Assembly (NCBI RefSeq): GCF_028682455.1
Contig: NZ_JANHLD010000004.1
Location: forward strand, 434,001-498,000
Origin: Pseudomonas putida
GTDB taxonomy: Bacteria > Pseudomonadota > Gammaproteobacteria > Pseudomonadales > Pseudomonadaceae
DNA: 64,000 nt
Direction: 5' to 3'
Part shown: positions 42,633 to 51,548 of the stretch, piece by piece
Position numbering within the stretch: position 1 is the first letter of the stretch
Layout of the letters: each line of letters opens with the position of its first letter
The notes under the pieces: generated by a model
The model's input: only the letters and a program-made list of their open reading frames with translations
Database searches by the model: none
Told to the model about the DNA's origin: nothing
Position numbers and translations under genes: made by a program

Positions 42633-42911
42633 CGGGCTTCCTTACTTCGGCGGGGCAGATGACGGCATTCTGGCGCCGCCTGCCCGCGCCTTGCAAGGCT
42701 CATCGGCACAATATGTCGCAGGGTCGAAAACCCGCGCCACGTCAATGTTCCAAGCCAATTTTTCGCAATAAATCACGGAACCCTTAGATCGTGCCTAAAC
42801 TCCATAACTGCGCGGCTGGGTAAACAACCGACCCGCCACTGGCTACCGCTCCTACAGCCATGCCAGACAACCCTGACCTTTGGTTTGTACGACTAGAAAG
42901 AGAACAACGCT

Positions 42912-43400
42912 ATGAAACGGATTCTTCTGGGTACTTTGTTCACCGCGGTTTCCCTCAATGCAATGGCCCAGGCGCCAGGCGGACCGGACTGCGGTTGGGG
43001 TAACATGCTGTTCGAGGGCCAGCGCGGCACACCGGCCCACTTCCTCGCATCCACCACCAACGGCACGTCCGGCAACGCCACCTTCGGCATGACCTCGGGC
43101 ACCAACGGTTGCTCGACCAACGCTGCTCTGACCTATGGCGGCAAATCCTGGTTCGCCATGAACGGCATGATGAACGAGCTTTCCGAAGACATGGCCAAGG
43201 GCCAGGGCGAAGCCCTGACCACCTATGCCGTGGTTCTCGGTGTAGCCCCGGAAGACCGCGCCCACTTCGCGGCAGTCACCCACCAGCACTTCCAGGAAAT
43301 CTTCAAGACGGCCGATGTGACCGCCGAAGATGTCCACACCAACACCCTGGCCATCCTCAAAAGCGATCCACGCCTGGCCAAGTACGCGACCCAGGCATAA
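42912..43400 (+). CDS. DUF3015 family exported protein
   Basis: A 162-residue protein with a signal peptide ending near AMAQA (~20), then the DUF3015 pattern: two early Cys (CGWGNMLFEGQRGTPAHFLA, GTNGCSTN) and FAMNGMMNELSEDMAKGQGEAL. Probably periplasmic or outer-membrane linked; function unknown. A terminator follows, then a DUF4105 gene in the same direction. Confidence 0.85.
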   Translation: MKRILLGTLFTAVSLNAMAQAPGGPDCGWGNMLFEGQRGTPAHFLASTTNGTSGNATFGMTSGTNGCSTNAALTYGGKSWFAMNGMMNELSEDMAKGQGEALTTYAVVLGVAPEDRAHFAAVTHQHFQEIFKTADVTAEDVHTNTLAILKSDPRLAKYATQA

Positions 43401-43408
43401 GCTCGGCC

Positions 43409-43438
43409 ACCCGCCCCTTTACCGGGGCGGGTTGTTTT
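43409..43438 (+). terminator. Terminator after the DUF3015 gene
   Basis: ACCCGCCCC and GGGGCGGGT pair around TTTACC and are followed by TGTTTT. Confidence 0.85.
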
Positions 43439-43476
43439 CCGCCTCTATCGGCATCATTCAGACTTAGTTGCCCGAC

Positions 43477-45330
43477 ATGCTCAAACGCCTTGCCTACCTG
43501 GCGCTCTGTGCCTGCGCCCCGCTGCATGCTGCCCCCTCGTTCGATGACGCGCGCCTTGCGCAACTGGCTGCCGACCGTTACTGGATCGCCCTGGGCCACT
43601 ACGAAACCGCCAAGCTCGGTGGCTGGCGCAGCTACGTCGACGACCGCCGCTTCTTTCTCGCCGAAGACGGCGCCCACCATCCAGACCAGGAGTTGCGCGC
43701 CACGGTCCAGGCGCTGTACGCACCGGCCAGCCTCGGCGACAAGCATGCGCAATGTGTATTCCCGGCCCGCACCCGCTGGCTGCGCGAGCAACTATCGCTC
43801 GATGACCTGCCGACGCCGGATTGCAAGGAGTACACCCAATGGTTCAAGGATGTTTCGCCGCACAGTGCGGTGATGATCTTCCCGGCGGCCTACCTCAACA
43901 GTCCCTCCTCGATGTTCGGCCATACCCTGCTGCGCATCGACCAGGCCGACGTACAAAGCAACGAGACGGCACTGCTCAGCTACGCGATCAACTTCGGTGC
44001 CTACATCGAAGGCAACGACAACAGCATTCTCTACGCCTGGAAGGGCCTGATGGGCGGCTACCCCGGCCTGTTCGCCCTGGTGCCCTACCAGGAAAAACTC
44101 TCCGAGTACCGCAGCCTGGAAAACCGCGACCTGTGGGAATACCGGCTGAACCTGACGCCCGAAGAAACCGGGCGCATGGTCGAGCACATCTGGGAACTCA
44201 AGCAGATCCAGTTCGACTATTTCTTCTTCGACGAAAACTGCTCCTACCGCCTGCTCGAACTGCTGCAGGTGGCACGCCCGAGCCTGGACCTGACCTCGCA
44301 GTTCCCGCTCACGGCAATCCCGACCGACACCGTCAAGGCCGTCAAGCAGTCGGGCCTGGTGGAGCGTATCGACTATCGACCGTCCCGCGAGCGGGAGCTG
44401 CTGGAGCGGGCCAAGCCGCTGGATGCCGATGAGCAACAGCAGGTGCTGACCATCAGCGCCGATACCGAGCAACTGCAAAGCCCGGCCTTCACCGCCCTGC
44501 CCCGTGATCGCCAGGCGTTGATCCAGGACGCCGCCTACCGGCTGGAGCGCTACCGCGCCAACGGCCAGGAGCGCGACCCGGCACGCACCCGGCGTAGTTT
44601 CGAACTGCTGCGGGCCATCAACCGCAACCCGCCGCCGGAGCTGGATATCGAACGCCCAGGCCTGCCTGAAGACGGCCACCAGTCACGCACCTGGCAACTT
44701 GGTGCCGGCACCCGCGAGGACCGCGCCTTTGCCGAATACGGCTTGCGCATGGCCTACCACGACCTCAACGACAACGCCTATGGCTTCCCCCTGGGCGCGC
44801 AGATCGAGATCCTCCAGCTCAAGGTGCGCCAGTACGAGGACAACGACTGGCAAGTGCAACGCCTGGACCTGGCCACCATTCGCTCGTTGACGCCCCGTAA
44901 CGCGCTGCTGCAACCCTGGTCGTGGCAAGTCACCGGCGGCCTTGAGCGCGTGCTGGGCAAGCATGAGGACGATGTGCTGGTCAGCCACGTCAATGGCGGC
45001 GCCGGGGGCACCTGGCAACTGGCCGACGACATGCTCGGCTTTGCCCTGGGTACGGTGCGGGTGGAGCACAACAATGACTTCGCCGAATTCATCGCCCCGG
45101 CGGCCGGTTTCAACACAGGCCTGCTGTGGCGCAACCCGCTGGGGAACATGACCCTCGAGGCGAAGGGCGACTACTTCACCAACGGCGAAGTACGCCGCAC
45201 CCTGAGCCTGAACCAGCAATGGGAGCTGTCACAGAACCTGGGCTTGCGCCTGAGTGCCAAGCGCGAGTTCAGCCAGTTGTCGACAGCGCAGAACGAGGTG
45301 ATGCTGGAGTTGAAGTGGTATCACTATTGA
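43477..45330 (+). CDS. DUF4105 outer-membrane-associated protein
   Basis: A ~617-residue protein with a signal peptide (LKRLAYLALCACAPLHAAP). The DUF4105 core covers ~125-300 (MIFPAAYLNSPSSMFGHTLLRID, NDNSILYAWKGLMGGYPG, FFFDENCSYRLLELL), with a Cys in DENCSY, and the C-terminal ~200 residues look like beta-strands ending in WYHY, suggesting a barrel. The ATG at 43477 is used instead of a TTG three codons before. Function unknown. Confidence 0.8.
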   Translation: MLKRLAYLALCACAPLHAAPSFDDARLAQLAADRYWIALGHYETAKLGGWRSYVDDRRFFLAEDGAHHPDQELRATVQALYAPASLGDKHAQCVFPARTRWLREQLSLDDLPTPDCKEYTQWFKDVSPHSAVMIFPAAYLNSPSSMFGHTLLRIDQADVQSNETALLSYAINFGAYIEGNDNSILYAWKGLMGGYPGLFALVPYQEKLSEYRSLENRDLWEYRLNLTPEETGRMVEHIWELKQIQFDYFFFDENCSYRLLELLQVARPSLDLTSQFPLTAIPTDTVKAVKQSGLVERIDYRPSRERELLERAKPLDADEQQQVLTISADTEQLQSPAFTALPRDRQALIQDAAYRLERYRANGQERDPARTRRSFELLRAINRNPPPELDIERPGLPEDGHQSRTWQLGAGTREDRAFAEYGLRMAYHDLNDNAYGFPLGAQIEILQLKVRQYEDNDWQVQRLDLATIRSLTPRNALLQPWSWQVTGGLERVLGKHEDDVLVSHVNGGAGGTWQLADDMLGFALGTVRVEHNNDFAEFIAPAAGFNTGLLWRNPLGNMTLEAKGDYFTNGEVRRTLSLNQQWELSQNLGLRLSAKREFSQLSTAQNEVMLELKWYHY

Positions 45331-45370
45331 GCGTGATCGCAGGGCCTGTGGGGCGGGCTTGTCAGCGATG

Positions 45371-45901
45371 AGCATCGGTATGCTTATCCAGTTGATGTGG
45401 CGAAGCTGCCGGCCCCTTCCGCCCTTACGGCGGGTCACTTTTTCTCTTGGAAAAAAGTAACCAAAAACCGCCTGCTCCATCATCCGGCCCTACGCTTCGC
45501 TCCGGGTTCCCTCCTGAAGTCGCGACAGATCAAGATCAACAGCAAGATCAACAGCACGGTGTGCATACAAATCTTGTGTGCACCCTCGCCCAGCAAGAGC
45601 GAAGCGAATTGTGCTCTTGATCTTGATCTGCTTTTGATCTTTCGCGATTTCAGGAGGCCGAGTGGAGCGCCGATGGAGGGGGTGGAGGCCCATGGATGGG
45701 CCGGAAAGCGCCGAGGGGCATGGATGCCCCTTCGGCGCGGCCCCCGGAATCGGTGCGCAGGGAGGGAACCCGAAGCGCAGCGTAGGGCCGGATGATTGAG
45801 CGAGCGGTTTTGCCTACTTTTTCCAAGAAAAAAGTAGGACGCCGTAAAGGCGGAAGGGGTCGGCAGCCTCGCCACATCAGCTGGATAAGCACACGATGGC
45901 A
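45371..45901. repeat. Large nested inverted-repeat element
   Basis: Outer arms at 45381-45514 and 45760-45891 match by eye at more than 80% in inverted orientation (for example CATCCGGCCCTACGC and GCGTAGGGCCGGATG; TGCTTATCCAG and CTGGATAAGCA at the tips). Inner arms at 45512-45558 and 45613-45656 (CCTCCTGAAGTCGCGA and TCGCGATTTCAGGAGG) and a central GGTGTGCA...TGTGCACC at 45558-45584 nest inside. A separate hairpin (CGCCGAGGGGCA/TGCCCCTTCGGCG) lies at 45709-45737. No convincing gene is inside. It fills the gap between the DUF4105 gene and flhB. Confidence 0.85.
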
Positions 45902-45966
45902 CTGTACAAAACCAGCCCTGAGTCATCTCTATAAACCTGGGTTAGAGATGTGTAGATACCTATGGC

Positions 45967-45990
45967 TATCGCGGGGCAAGCCCGCGCCTA
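45967..45990. repeat. REP-like half palindrome at the flhB stop
   Basis: CTATCGCGGGGCAAGCCCGC is the REP core, ending a few bases before the flhB stop codon. It adjoins the large inverted-repeat element. Confidence 0.65.
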
Positions 45991-45996
45991 CCGGCA

Positions 45997-47133
45997 TCAG
46001 GAGTCGCGGCGCAGGTCCGGTGGAATCGGCAGGTCCTTGAGTGGCTCCGGCGGCTTGCCCTTGCCCGCCCGGTACTGGCGGATCTGGTACACGTACGCCA
46101 GCACCTGGGCCACCGCCAGGTACAGTCCCGCCGGGATTTCCTGCTCAAGCTCGGTGGAGTAGTAGATCGAGCGCGCCAGCGCCGGGGATTCGAGCAACTG
46201 GATACTGTGCTCCTGGCCGATTTCACGAATCTTCAAGGCCAGGAAGTCCGTGCCCTTGGCCAGCAACAGCGGTGCTGCGCCCTTCTGCGGGTCATACTTG
46301 AGCGCCACGGCGTAATGGGTCGGGTTGGTGATGATCACGTCCGCTTCAGGTACCGCCGCCATCATCCGCCGCTGGGACATCTCGCGCTGCAACTGGCGAA
46401 TGCGCTGCTTGACCTCGGGCTTACCCTCGCTGTCCTTGTACTCGTCGCGCACTTCCTGCTTGGTCATCTTCAGTTTTTTCAGCGACTGCCACAGCTGGAA
46501 CGGCGCATCCACCGCCGCGATCAACAACAGGCCCGCCGCCATCCACAGTGCGCTCCAGCCCACCACCTGCACGCTATGGATAATCGCCTGTTCGATGGGC
46601 TCGTTGGCGATGGCCAGCAAGTCGTCACGGTCAGAGGCCAGCACCACCAGTGCCACGATCAGGATCACGAAGAACTTGGCCAGGGCCTTGAGCAGTTCGA
46701 CCAGCGCATGCATGGAGAACATCCGCTTGATACCGGCCAGCGGGTTCATGCGGCTGAACTTCGGCGCCAGGGTGCCGCCGGCGAACAGCCAGCCACCCAG
46801 GGAGATCGGGCCGATGATCGCCGCCAACAGCAGCACCAACAGCACCGGCTGGGTGGCCAACAAGGCCATTTTCCCCGAGGCCATCAAAAAGATGCCCATG
46901 GAGCGCTCGTCGATCAGCACCTCCCGTGACAGGCTGAAGTTGATGCGCATCAGCTCCATCAGGGTTTCGGCCAGGCCACCACCAAACGCCAGCAGGCCGC
47001 CGGCACCGGCCAGGGTCACGGCGACCGTATTGAGCTCCTTGGAACGGGCGATCTCACCTTTTTCACGCGAGTCCTTTTTGCGCTTCTCGGTGGGGTCTTC
47101 CGTCTTGTCCTGACCGCTCTCGCTCTCTGCCAT
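45997..47133 (-). CDS. flhB: Flagellar export switch protein FlhB
   Basis: A 378-residue export-gate protein: N-terminal cytoplasmic stretch (SGQDKTEDPTEKRKKDSREKGEIARSKE), four membrane segments (~35-210) and a cytoplasmic tail with the self-cleaving NPTH motif (IITNPTHYAVALKYDP, Asn near 266). Cleavage switches export from rod/hook to filament substrates. It is the last gene of the flagellar run here; flhA does not follow. Confidence 0.97.
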   Translation of the reverse strand: MAESESGQDKTEDPTEKRKKDSREKGEIARSKELNTVAVTLAGAGGLLAFGGGLAETLMELMRINFSLSREVLIDERSMGIFLMASGKMALLATQPVLLVLLLAAIIGPISLGGWLFAGGTLAPKFSRMNPLAGIKRMFSMHALVELLKALAKFFVILIVALVVLASDRDDLLAIANEPIEQAIIHSVQVVGWSALWMAAGLLLIAAVDAPFQLWQSLKKLKMTKQEVRDEYKDSEGKPEVKQRIRQLQREMSQRRMMAAVPEADVIITNPTHYAVALKYDPQKGAAPLLLAKGTDFLALKIREIGQEHSIQLLESPALARSIYYSTELEQEIPAGLYLAVAQVLAYVYQIRQYRAGKGKPPEPLKDLPIPPDLRRDS

Positions 47134-47135
47134 GC

Positions 47136-47912
47136 TCAGCGCGCCCGTGCCAGTTCACGCAGCCACTGCAAAGCTTCAGTGACCAGCGCCTGGTAGTGAG
47201 GAAGAACGTCGGCCAGGCCGACCCAGAAGATCCCCATGCCCATGACCAGGGTCAGCGGGAAACCGATGGAGAAGATGTTCAACTGCGGCGCCGCCCGGGT
47301 CATCACACCGAAGGCGATGTTGACCACCAGCAAGGCGGTGATCACCGGCAGCACCAGCAGCAAGGCCGCGCCAAACACCCAGCCCAGGCGCCCTGCCAGG
47401 TCCCAGAAATGATTGACCAGCAACCCGCCACCGATCGGCAGCGTGGTGAAGCTCTCGGTGAGCACCTCGAACACCACCAGGTGCCCGTTCATGGCCAGGA
47501 ACAGCAGGGTCACCAGCATGGTCAGGAACTGGCTGATCACCGCCACGTTGACGCCGTTGGCCGGGTCGACCATCGACGCGAAGCCCATGCCCATCTGGAT
47601 CGCGACGATCTGACCGGCCACCACGAACACCTGGAACAGCAACTGCAGCGACATGCCCAGCAGCGCGCCGATGATCACCTGCTCGGCAATCAGTAGCAGC
47701 GCACTGAGGTCCAGGGCGTGCACTTCAGGTAGCGGTGGCAAGGCAGGAACGATCACCACCGTGATGGCCACGGCGAAGTACAGGCGAACGCGCGCCGATA
47801 CCAGGGTGGTGCCGAACACCGGCATGGTCATCAGCACGGCGGCCACGCGAAACAACGGCAGGATGAAACTGGCCACCCAGGTGCCGATCTGCGTGTCGGT
47901 CAGCTCCAACAT
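47136..47912 (-). CDS. fliR: Flagellar export protein FliR
   Basis: A 258-residue inner-membrane component of the export gate with about six hydrophobic segments (TWVASFILPLFRVAAVLMTMP, VRLYFAVAITVVIVPALPPLP). It assembles with FliP and FliQ. It is 2 bp from flhB and 7 bp from fliQ. Confidence 0.96.
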   Translation of the reverse strand: MLELTDTQIGTWVASFILPLFRVAAVLMTMPVFGTTLVSARVRLYFAVAITVVIVPALPPLPEVHALDLSALLLIAEQVIIGALLGMSLQLLFQVFVVAGQIVAIQMGMGFASMVDPANGVNVAVISQFLTMLVTLLFLAMNGHLVVFEVLTESFTTLPIGGGLLVNHFWDLAGRLGWVFGAALLLVLPVITALLVVNIAFGVMTRAAPQLNIFSIGFPLTLVMGMGIFWVGLADVLPHYQALVTEALQWLRELARAR

Positions 47913-47919
47913 GCCGGGC

Positions 47920-48189
47920 TCAACCGATCAGCTGCGGGATGCTGCCGTACAGCGACAGCATGTATTCCATGAACTTCTGCACCAGCCACGGCCCGGCCAC
48001 GATCAGGGTGATCAGCATGACCAGCAAGCGCGGCAGAAAGCTCAGGGTCTGTTCGTTGATCTGGGTGGCAGCCTGGAACATCGCCACCACCAGGCCCACC
48101 AGCAGGCTCGGCACCACCAGCACGGCGACCATCAGGGTGGTCAGCCAGAGCGCATCGCGAAACAGGTCGACGGCGACTTCAGGGGTCAT
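47920..48189 (-). CDS. fliQ: Flagellar export protein FliQ
   Basis: An 89-residue protein with two hydrophobic hairpin segments (LWLTTLMVAVLVVPSLLVGLV, LLVMLITLIVAGPWLV) and the family motif QAATQINEQTLSFLPRLL. Export-gate subunit. 21 bp separate it from fliP. Confidence 0.96.
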   Translation of the reverse strand: MTPEVAVDLFRDALWLTTLMVAVLVVPSLLVGLVVAMFQAATQINEQTLSFLPRLLVMLITLIVAGPWLVQKFMEYMLSLYGSIPQLIG

Positions 48190-48210
48190 GGGCTACTTCT
48201 CCTTGAGGCG

Positions 48211-48963
48211 TCAGACGCCGCCGAAACTGCCGGCCAGCGTACCCATGATCAAGGCCCAGCCGTCCACCAGCACGAACAGCATGATCTTGAACGGTAGCGA
48301 GATGATCAGCGGCGACAGCATCATCATACCCATGGCCATCAGCACACTGGCCACTACCAGGTCGATGATCAGGAAGGGAATGAAGATCATGAAACCGATC
48401 TGGAAGGCGGTCTTGAGCTCGGAGGTGACAAACGCCGGCACCAGGATGGTCAGCGGCGCCTGCTCGGGGCTGGCGATGTCGGTGCGCTTGGACAGGCGCA
48501 TGAACAGGTCCAGGTCGCTCTGGCGGGTCTGGGCGAGCATGAAGTCCTTGAGCGGCACCTGGGCCTTGGCGATCGCATCCTGGGCCACCATCTGTTCGTT
48601 GAGGTACGGCTGCAGGGCGTCCTTGTTCACCCGGTCGAACACCGGGGCCATGATGAACATGGTCAGGAACAGCGCCATGCCCGTGAGGATCTGGTTGGAC
48701 GGTGTCTGCTGCAGGCCCAGGGCCTGGCGCAGAATCGAGAAGACAATGATGATGCGGGTGAAGCTGGTCATCAGGATGACGAACGCTGGAATGAAGCTCA
48801 GCGCGGTCATGATCAGCAGGATCTGCAGGCTGACCGAATATTCCTGCTGCCCGTCGGCACCACTGGACAGGGTGATCGCCGGGATCGACAACGGATCGGC
48901 ACCCAGCGCCAGGGGCGCTGCGAGCATCAGCGCAAGGGTCAATACGATACGCCAGGCACCCAT
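48211..48963 (-). CDS. fliP: Flagellar export protein FliP
   Basis: A 250-residue export-gate subunit with a cleavable signal peptide (VLTLALMLAAPLALGADP) and four further membrane segments. Signature runs are TSFTRIIIVFSILRQALGLQ and PFLIIDLVVASVLMAMGMMM. The ATG shares one base with the fliO stop region. Confidence 0.97.
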   Translation of the reverse strand: MGAWRIVLTLALMLAAPLALGADPLSIPAITLSSGADGQQEYSVSLQILLIMTALSFIPAFVILMTSFTRIIIVFSILRQALGLQQTPSNQILTGMALFLTMFIMAPVFDRVNKDALQPYLNEQMVAQDAIAKAQVPLKDFMLAQTRQSDLDLFMRLSKRTDIASPEQAPLTILVPAFVTSELKTAFQIGFMIFIPFLIIDLVVASVLMAMGMMMLSPLIISLPFKIMLFVLVDGWALIMGTLAGSFGGV

Positions 48964-49412
48964 TACGACTTGTCCTTCTGATCCTTGCCCATCAACTCCA
49001 GCAGGCGCTGGGCGAATTCGGGAGTGGCCGGGCGCGCGGTGGCCGGTACTTCGACCGGCTCCTTGAGCACGTGCAATGCTTCGATCGAGCCGGGGGTATG
49101 GCCCAGCAGAATCTGCTCGTTGCCCACCTGCACCAGCACCAGGCGGTCACGTGGGCCCAGCGAGCGGCTGCCGAGCACCTCGATGACCTGCTGGCTACCA
49201 GGCGCAGCGTTCTGCACCCGGCGCAACAGCCAGGCCAGCAGCAGGATCAGCCCCACCACCAGCAACAGCCCCAGCACCAGCTGCGCCAACTGGCCGACCA
49301 CACTGCCGCCGCCCGTCGTGGCCGAAGCGGCCGCAGGCTGTTGCACCGCCAGGCCGACGTTCAGGTAACAACCCGCACCCAGGGCCAGCGCGGCCCGCAT
49401 CACGGCTTTCAC
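48963..49412 (-). CDS. fliO: Flagellar assembly protein FliO
   Basis: A 149-residue single-pass protein: N-terminal leader-like segment, membrane segment at ~42-64 (LAQLVLGLLLVVGLILLLAWLL), then a cytoplasmic beta-rich tail (IEVLGSRSLGPRDRLVLVQVG). It helps FliP assemble. The GTG start is directly after the fliN stop; an in-frame ATG four codons later is possible. Confidence 0.92.
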   Translation of the reverse strand: MKAVMRAALALGAGCYLNVGLAVQQPAAASATTGGGSVVGQLAQLVLGLLLVVGLILLLAWLLRRVQNAAPGSQQVIEVLGSRSLGPRDRLVLVQVGNEQILLGHTPGSIEALHVLKEPVEVPATARPATPEFAQRLLELMGKDQKDKS

Positions 49413-49883
49413 TCAGCGCAGCTTCTTGATGCGTTCGCTCGGGCTGATCACGTCAGTCAGGCGAATACCGAACTTTTCGTTGACCACCACCACCTCGCCA
49501 TGGGCGATCAGCGTGCCGTTGACCAGCACGTCGAGCGGCTCGCCGGCCAGGCGATCGAGCTCGATCACCGAACCCTGGTTGAGCTGCAGCAGGTTGCGGA
49601 TGTTGATTTCGGTGCTGCCCACTTCCATCGAGATACTCACCGGAATGTCGAGGATCACATCCAGGTTCGGGCCTTCCAGGCTCACCGGCTCGTTGCTGCG
49701 CGGCGAGCTACCGAACTCTTCCATGGGCAGGCGGCTGGAACCCGAGCCGCTGCTGGCGCTGTCGGCGGCCAGCAAGGCGTCGATATCGGCCTGGCCGGCA
49801 TCGCCGGTTTCTTCCAGGGCCGCAGCCCACTCATCGGCCAGGGCCTGGTCCTCCGCGGAGGTGATGTCGTTTTCGTTAGCCAT
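49413..49883 (-). CDS. fliN: Flagellar motor switch protein FliN
   Basis: A 156-residue C-ring protein. The first ~75 residues are acidic and variable; the SpoA domain at ~78-156 is conserved (LDVILDIPVSISMEVGSTEINIRNLLQLNQGSVIELDRLAGEPLDVLVNG). The ATG at 49883 has GAGGA seven bases before it, better than the upstream TTG. It sits with FliM under FliG. Confidence 0.96.
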   Translation of the reverse strand: MANENDITSAEDQALADEWAAALEETGDAGQADIDALLAADSASSGSGSSRLPMEEFGSSPRSNEPVSLEGPNLDVILDIPVSISMEVGSTEINIRNLLQLNQGSVIELDRLAGEPLDVLVNGTLIAHGEVVVVNEKFGIRLTDVISPSERIKKLR

Positions 49884-49932
49884 TTTGTCCTCGACGGGCA
49901 ATCAATTCGGGGGTTGGAACAACAAGCGCCGC

Positions 49933-50901
49933 TCAGCGGCGCTCGATGGGGTCGATAATCTGCAGGGCCAGGGTGCCCTTGTGCGAGCCCAGCTTGGCCT
50001 TGAACGACGGTACGCCGTTGGCCCGCAACACCAGCTCGTCCGGCAGCTCGACCGGAATCACGTCACCGGGCTGCATGTGCAGAATGTCGCGCAGCTTCAA
50101 CTGGCGACGGGCGACGGTGGCGCTAAGCGGCACGCTGACATCCAGTACGTCTTCGCGCAGGGCCTTGATCCAGCGCTCGTCCTGGTCATCCAGGTCGGAC
50201 TGAAAGCCCGCGTCGAGCATTTCGCGCACCGGCTCGATCATCGAGTACGGCATGGTCACGTGCAGGTCGCCGCCACCACCGTCGAGCTCGATGTGGAAGG
50301 TCGACACCACCACGGCTTCGCTGGGGCCGACAATGTTGGCCATGGCCGGGTTGACCTCGGAGTTCATGTACTCGAAGTTCACCGGCATGATCGCCTGCCA
50401 GGCTTCCTTGAGATCCACGAAAGCCTGGTCCAGCACCATGCGCACCACGCGCAGTTCGGTCGGGGTGAACTCGCGCCCCTCGATCTTGGCGTGACGGCCG
50501 TCACCGCCGAAGAAGTTGTCCACCAGCTTGAACACCAGCTTGGCGTCGAGGATGAACAACGAGGTGCCACGCAGCGGTTTGATCTTCACCAGGTTCAGGC
50601 TGGTGGGCACGTACAGCGAATGCACGTACTCACCGAATTTCATCACCTGCACGCCGCCCACCGCCACGTCGGCAGAGCGACGCAACAGGTTGAACATGCT
50701 GATGCGGGTGTAACGGGCGAAACGCTCGTTGATCATCTCCAGGGTCGGCATGCGTCCGCGGACGATGCGATCCTGGCTGGTCAGGTCGTAACTTTTGACG
50801 CTACCCGGTTCTGCATGGGTCTCGGTTTGTACCAGACCATCGTCGACACCATGCAACAAGGCATCGATTTCATCCTGGGACAGCAGGTCCTGCACGGCCA
50901 T
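49933..50901 (-). CDS. fliM: Flagellar motor switch protein FliM
   Basis: A 322-residue C-ring protein. The N-terminal CheY-binding peptide is clear (LLSQDEIDALLHGV), followed by the central GGXG domain and a C-terminal SpoA domain (~240-315). Phospho-CheY binding at the N-terminus reverses rotation. It lies 9 bp after fliL. Confidence 0.97.
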   Translation of the reverse strand: MAVQDLLSQDEIDALLHGVDDGLVQTETHAEPGSVKSYDLTSQDRIVRGRMPTLEMINERFARYTRISMFNLLRRSADVAVGGVQVMKFGEYVHSLYVPTSLNLVKIKPLRGTSLFILDAKLVFKLVDNFFGGDGRHAKIEGREFTPTELRVVRMVLDQAFVDLKEAWQAIMPVNFEYMNSEVNPAMANIVGPSEAVVVSTFHIELDGGGGDLHVTMPYSMIEPVREMLDAGFQSDLDDQDERWIKALREDVLDVSVPLSATVARRQLKLRDILHMQPGDVIPVELPDELVLRANGVPSFKAKLGSHKGTLALQIIDPIERR

Positions 50902-50910
50902 CGGGGGCTC

Positions 50911-51408
50911 CTACTGCAATACGAAATTGGTGAACAGCAACTGGTCCACGACCGGTTTGCCGACTTCTTTCTGTGCCACTTCCTGGACGCTGACGGTCGC
51001 CTTCTGGCGCAGCATCTCCTGGCCAACCGGGCTTGCCAGGGTGTCGAAGCCCTGGCCGGAGAACAGCATCACCAGGTTGTTGCGGATGACCGGCATATGC
51101 ACCTTGAGCGCATCCAGCGCAGCCTGGTCACGACCCTGGAGGGTGATACTCACCTGCATGTAGCGCTGGCGACCGTTCTGGTTGAAGTTGACCACGAAGG
51201 CAGGGGTCAATGGCTCATAGATGGCTGCAGGCTTGAGGTTGCCGGCCTGGGCGGGATCGGCTTGCGGCTCGCTCTGGGCCTTGTTCAGGAAGAACCAGGT
51301 GGCGCCCACCGACAGCCCGACGGCCAGCAGCAGTGCCAGCACCAGCAGCAGGATCAGCTTGAGTTTGCCTTTTGCGGCGGGGTCTTTCTCTGCGTCGCTC
51401 TTCGCCAT
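50911..51408 (-). CDS. fliL: Flagellar stator-associated protein FliL
   Basis: A 165-residue single-pass protein with a membrane segment at ~17-38 (LKLILLLVLALLLAVGLSVGAT) and a periplasmic stomatin-like domain (~62-165). It associates with stators around the basal body. A sigma-54 promoter is 50-65 bp upstream, so fliL begins a separate transcript. Confidence 0.95.
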   Translation of the reverse strand: MAKSDAEKDPAAKGKLKLILLLVLALLLAVGLSVGATWFFLNKAQSEPQADPAQAGNLKPAAIYEPLTPAFVVNFNQNGRQRYMQVSITLQGRDQAALDALKVHMPVIRNNLVMLFSGQGFDTLASPVGQEMLRQKATVSVQEVAQKEVGKPVVDQLLFTNFVLQ

Positions 51409-51457
51409 GCCAATATTCCGTCATTCATCGGAGAATTCAGTCACATGGCGTGGGTTG

Positions 51458-51473
51458 AGCAAGTGTTATGCCA
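51458..51473 (-). promoter_or_regulatory. Sigma-54 promoter upstream of fliL
   Basis: On the minus strand TGGCATAACACTTGCT matches the -24/-12 consensus (TGGCA, N5, TTGCT) with exactly 10 bp between GG and GC. It is about 50 bp before the fliL ATG. Confidence 0.75.
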
Positions 51474-51481
51474 ACTGGTGC

Positions 51482-51548
51482 AGGAGCGGGCTTGCCCCGC
51501 GATAGCGATGCAACAGATACATCGCTATCGCGGGGCAAGCCCGCTCCT
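51482..51548. repeat. Perfect 29-bp-arm REP palindrome between fliL and fliK
   Basis: Arms at 51482-51510 and 51520-51548 are exact complements around a 9-base loop. Each holds the REP core GCGGGCTTGCCCCGCGATAG. Its right edge overlaps two bases of the fliK stop codon. It would form a very stable hairpin ending the fliK transcript. Confidence 0.95.

Noticed and set aside
45480..45926. A 148-residue minus-strand frame and shorter ones inside the large inverted repeat
   Set aside because: The frames follow repeat symmetry, are Arg/Ser/Pro rich and start without a ribosome site. Similar spurious frames are often annotated in Pseudomonas repeats.
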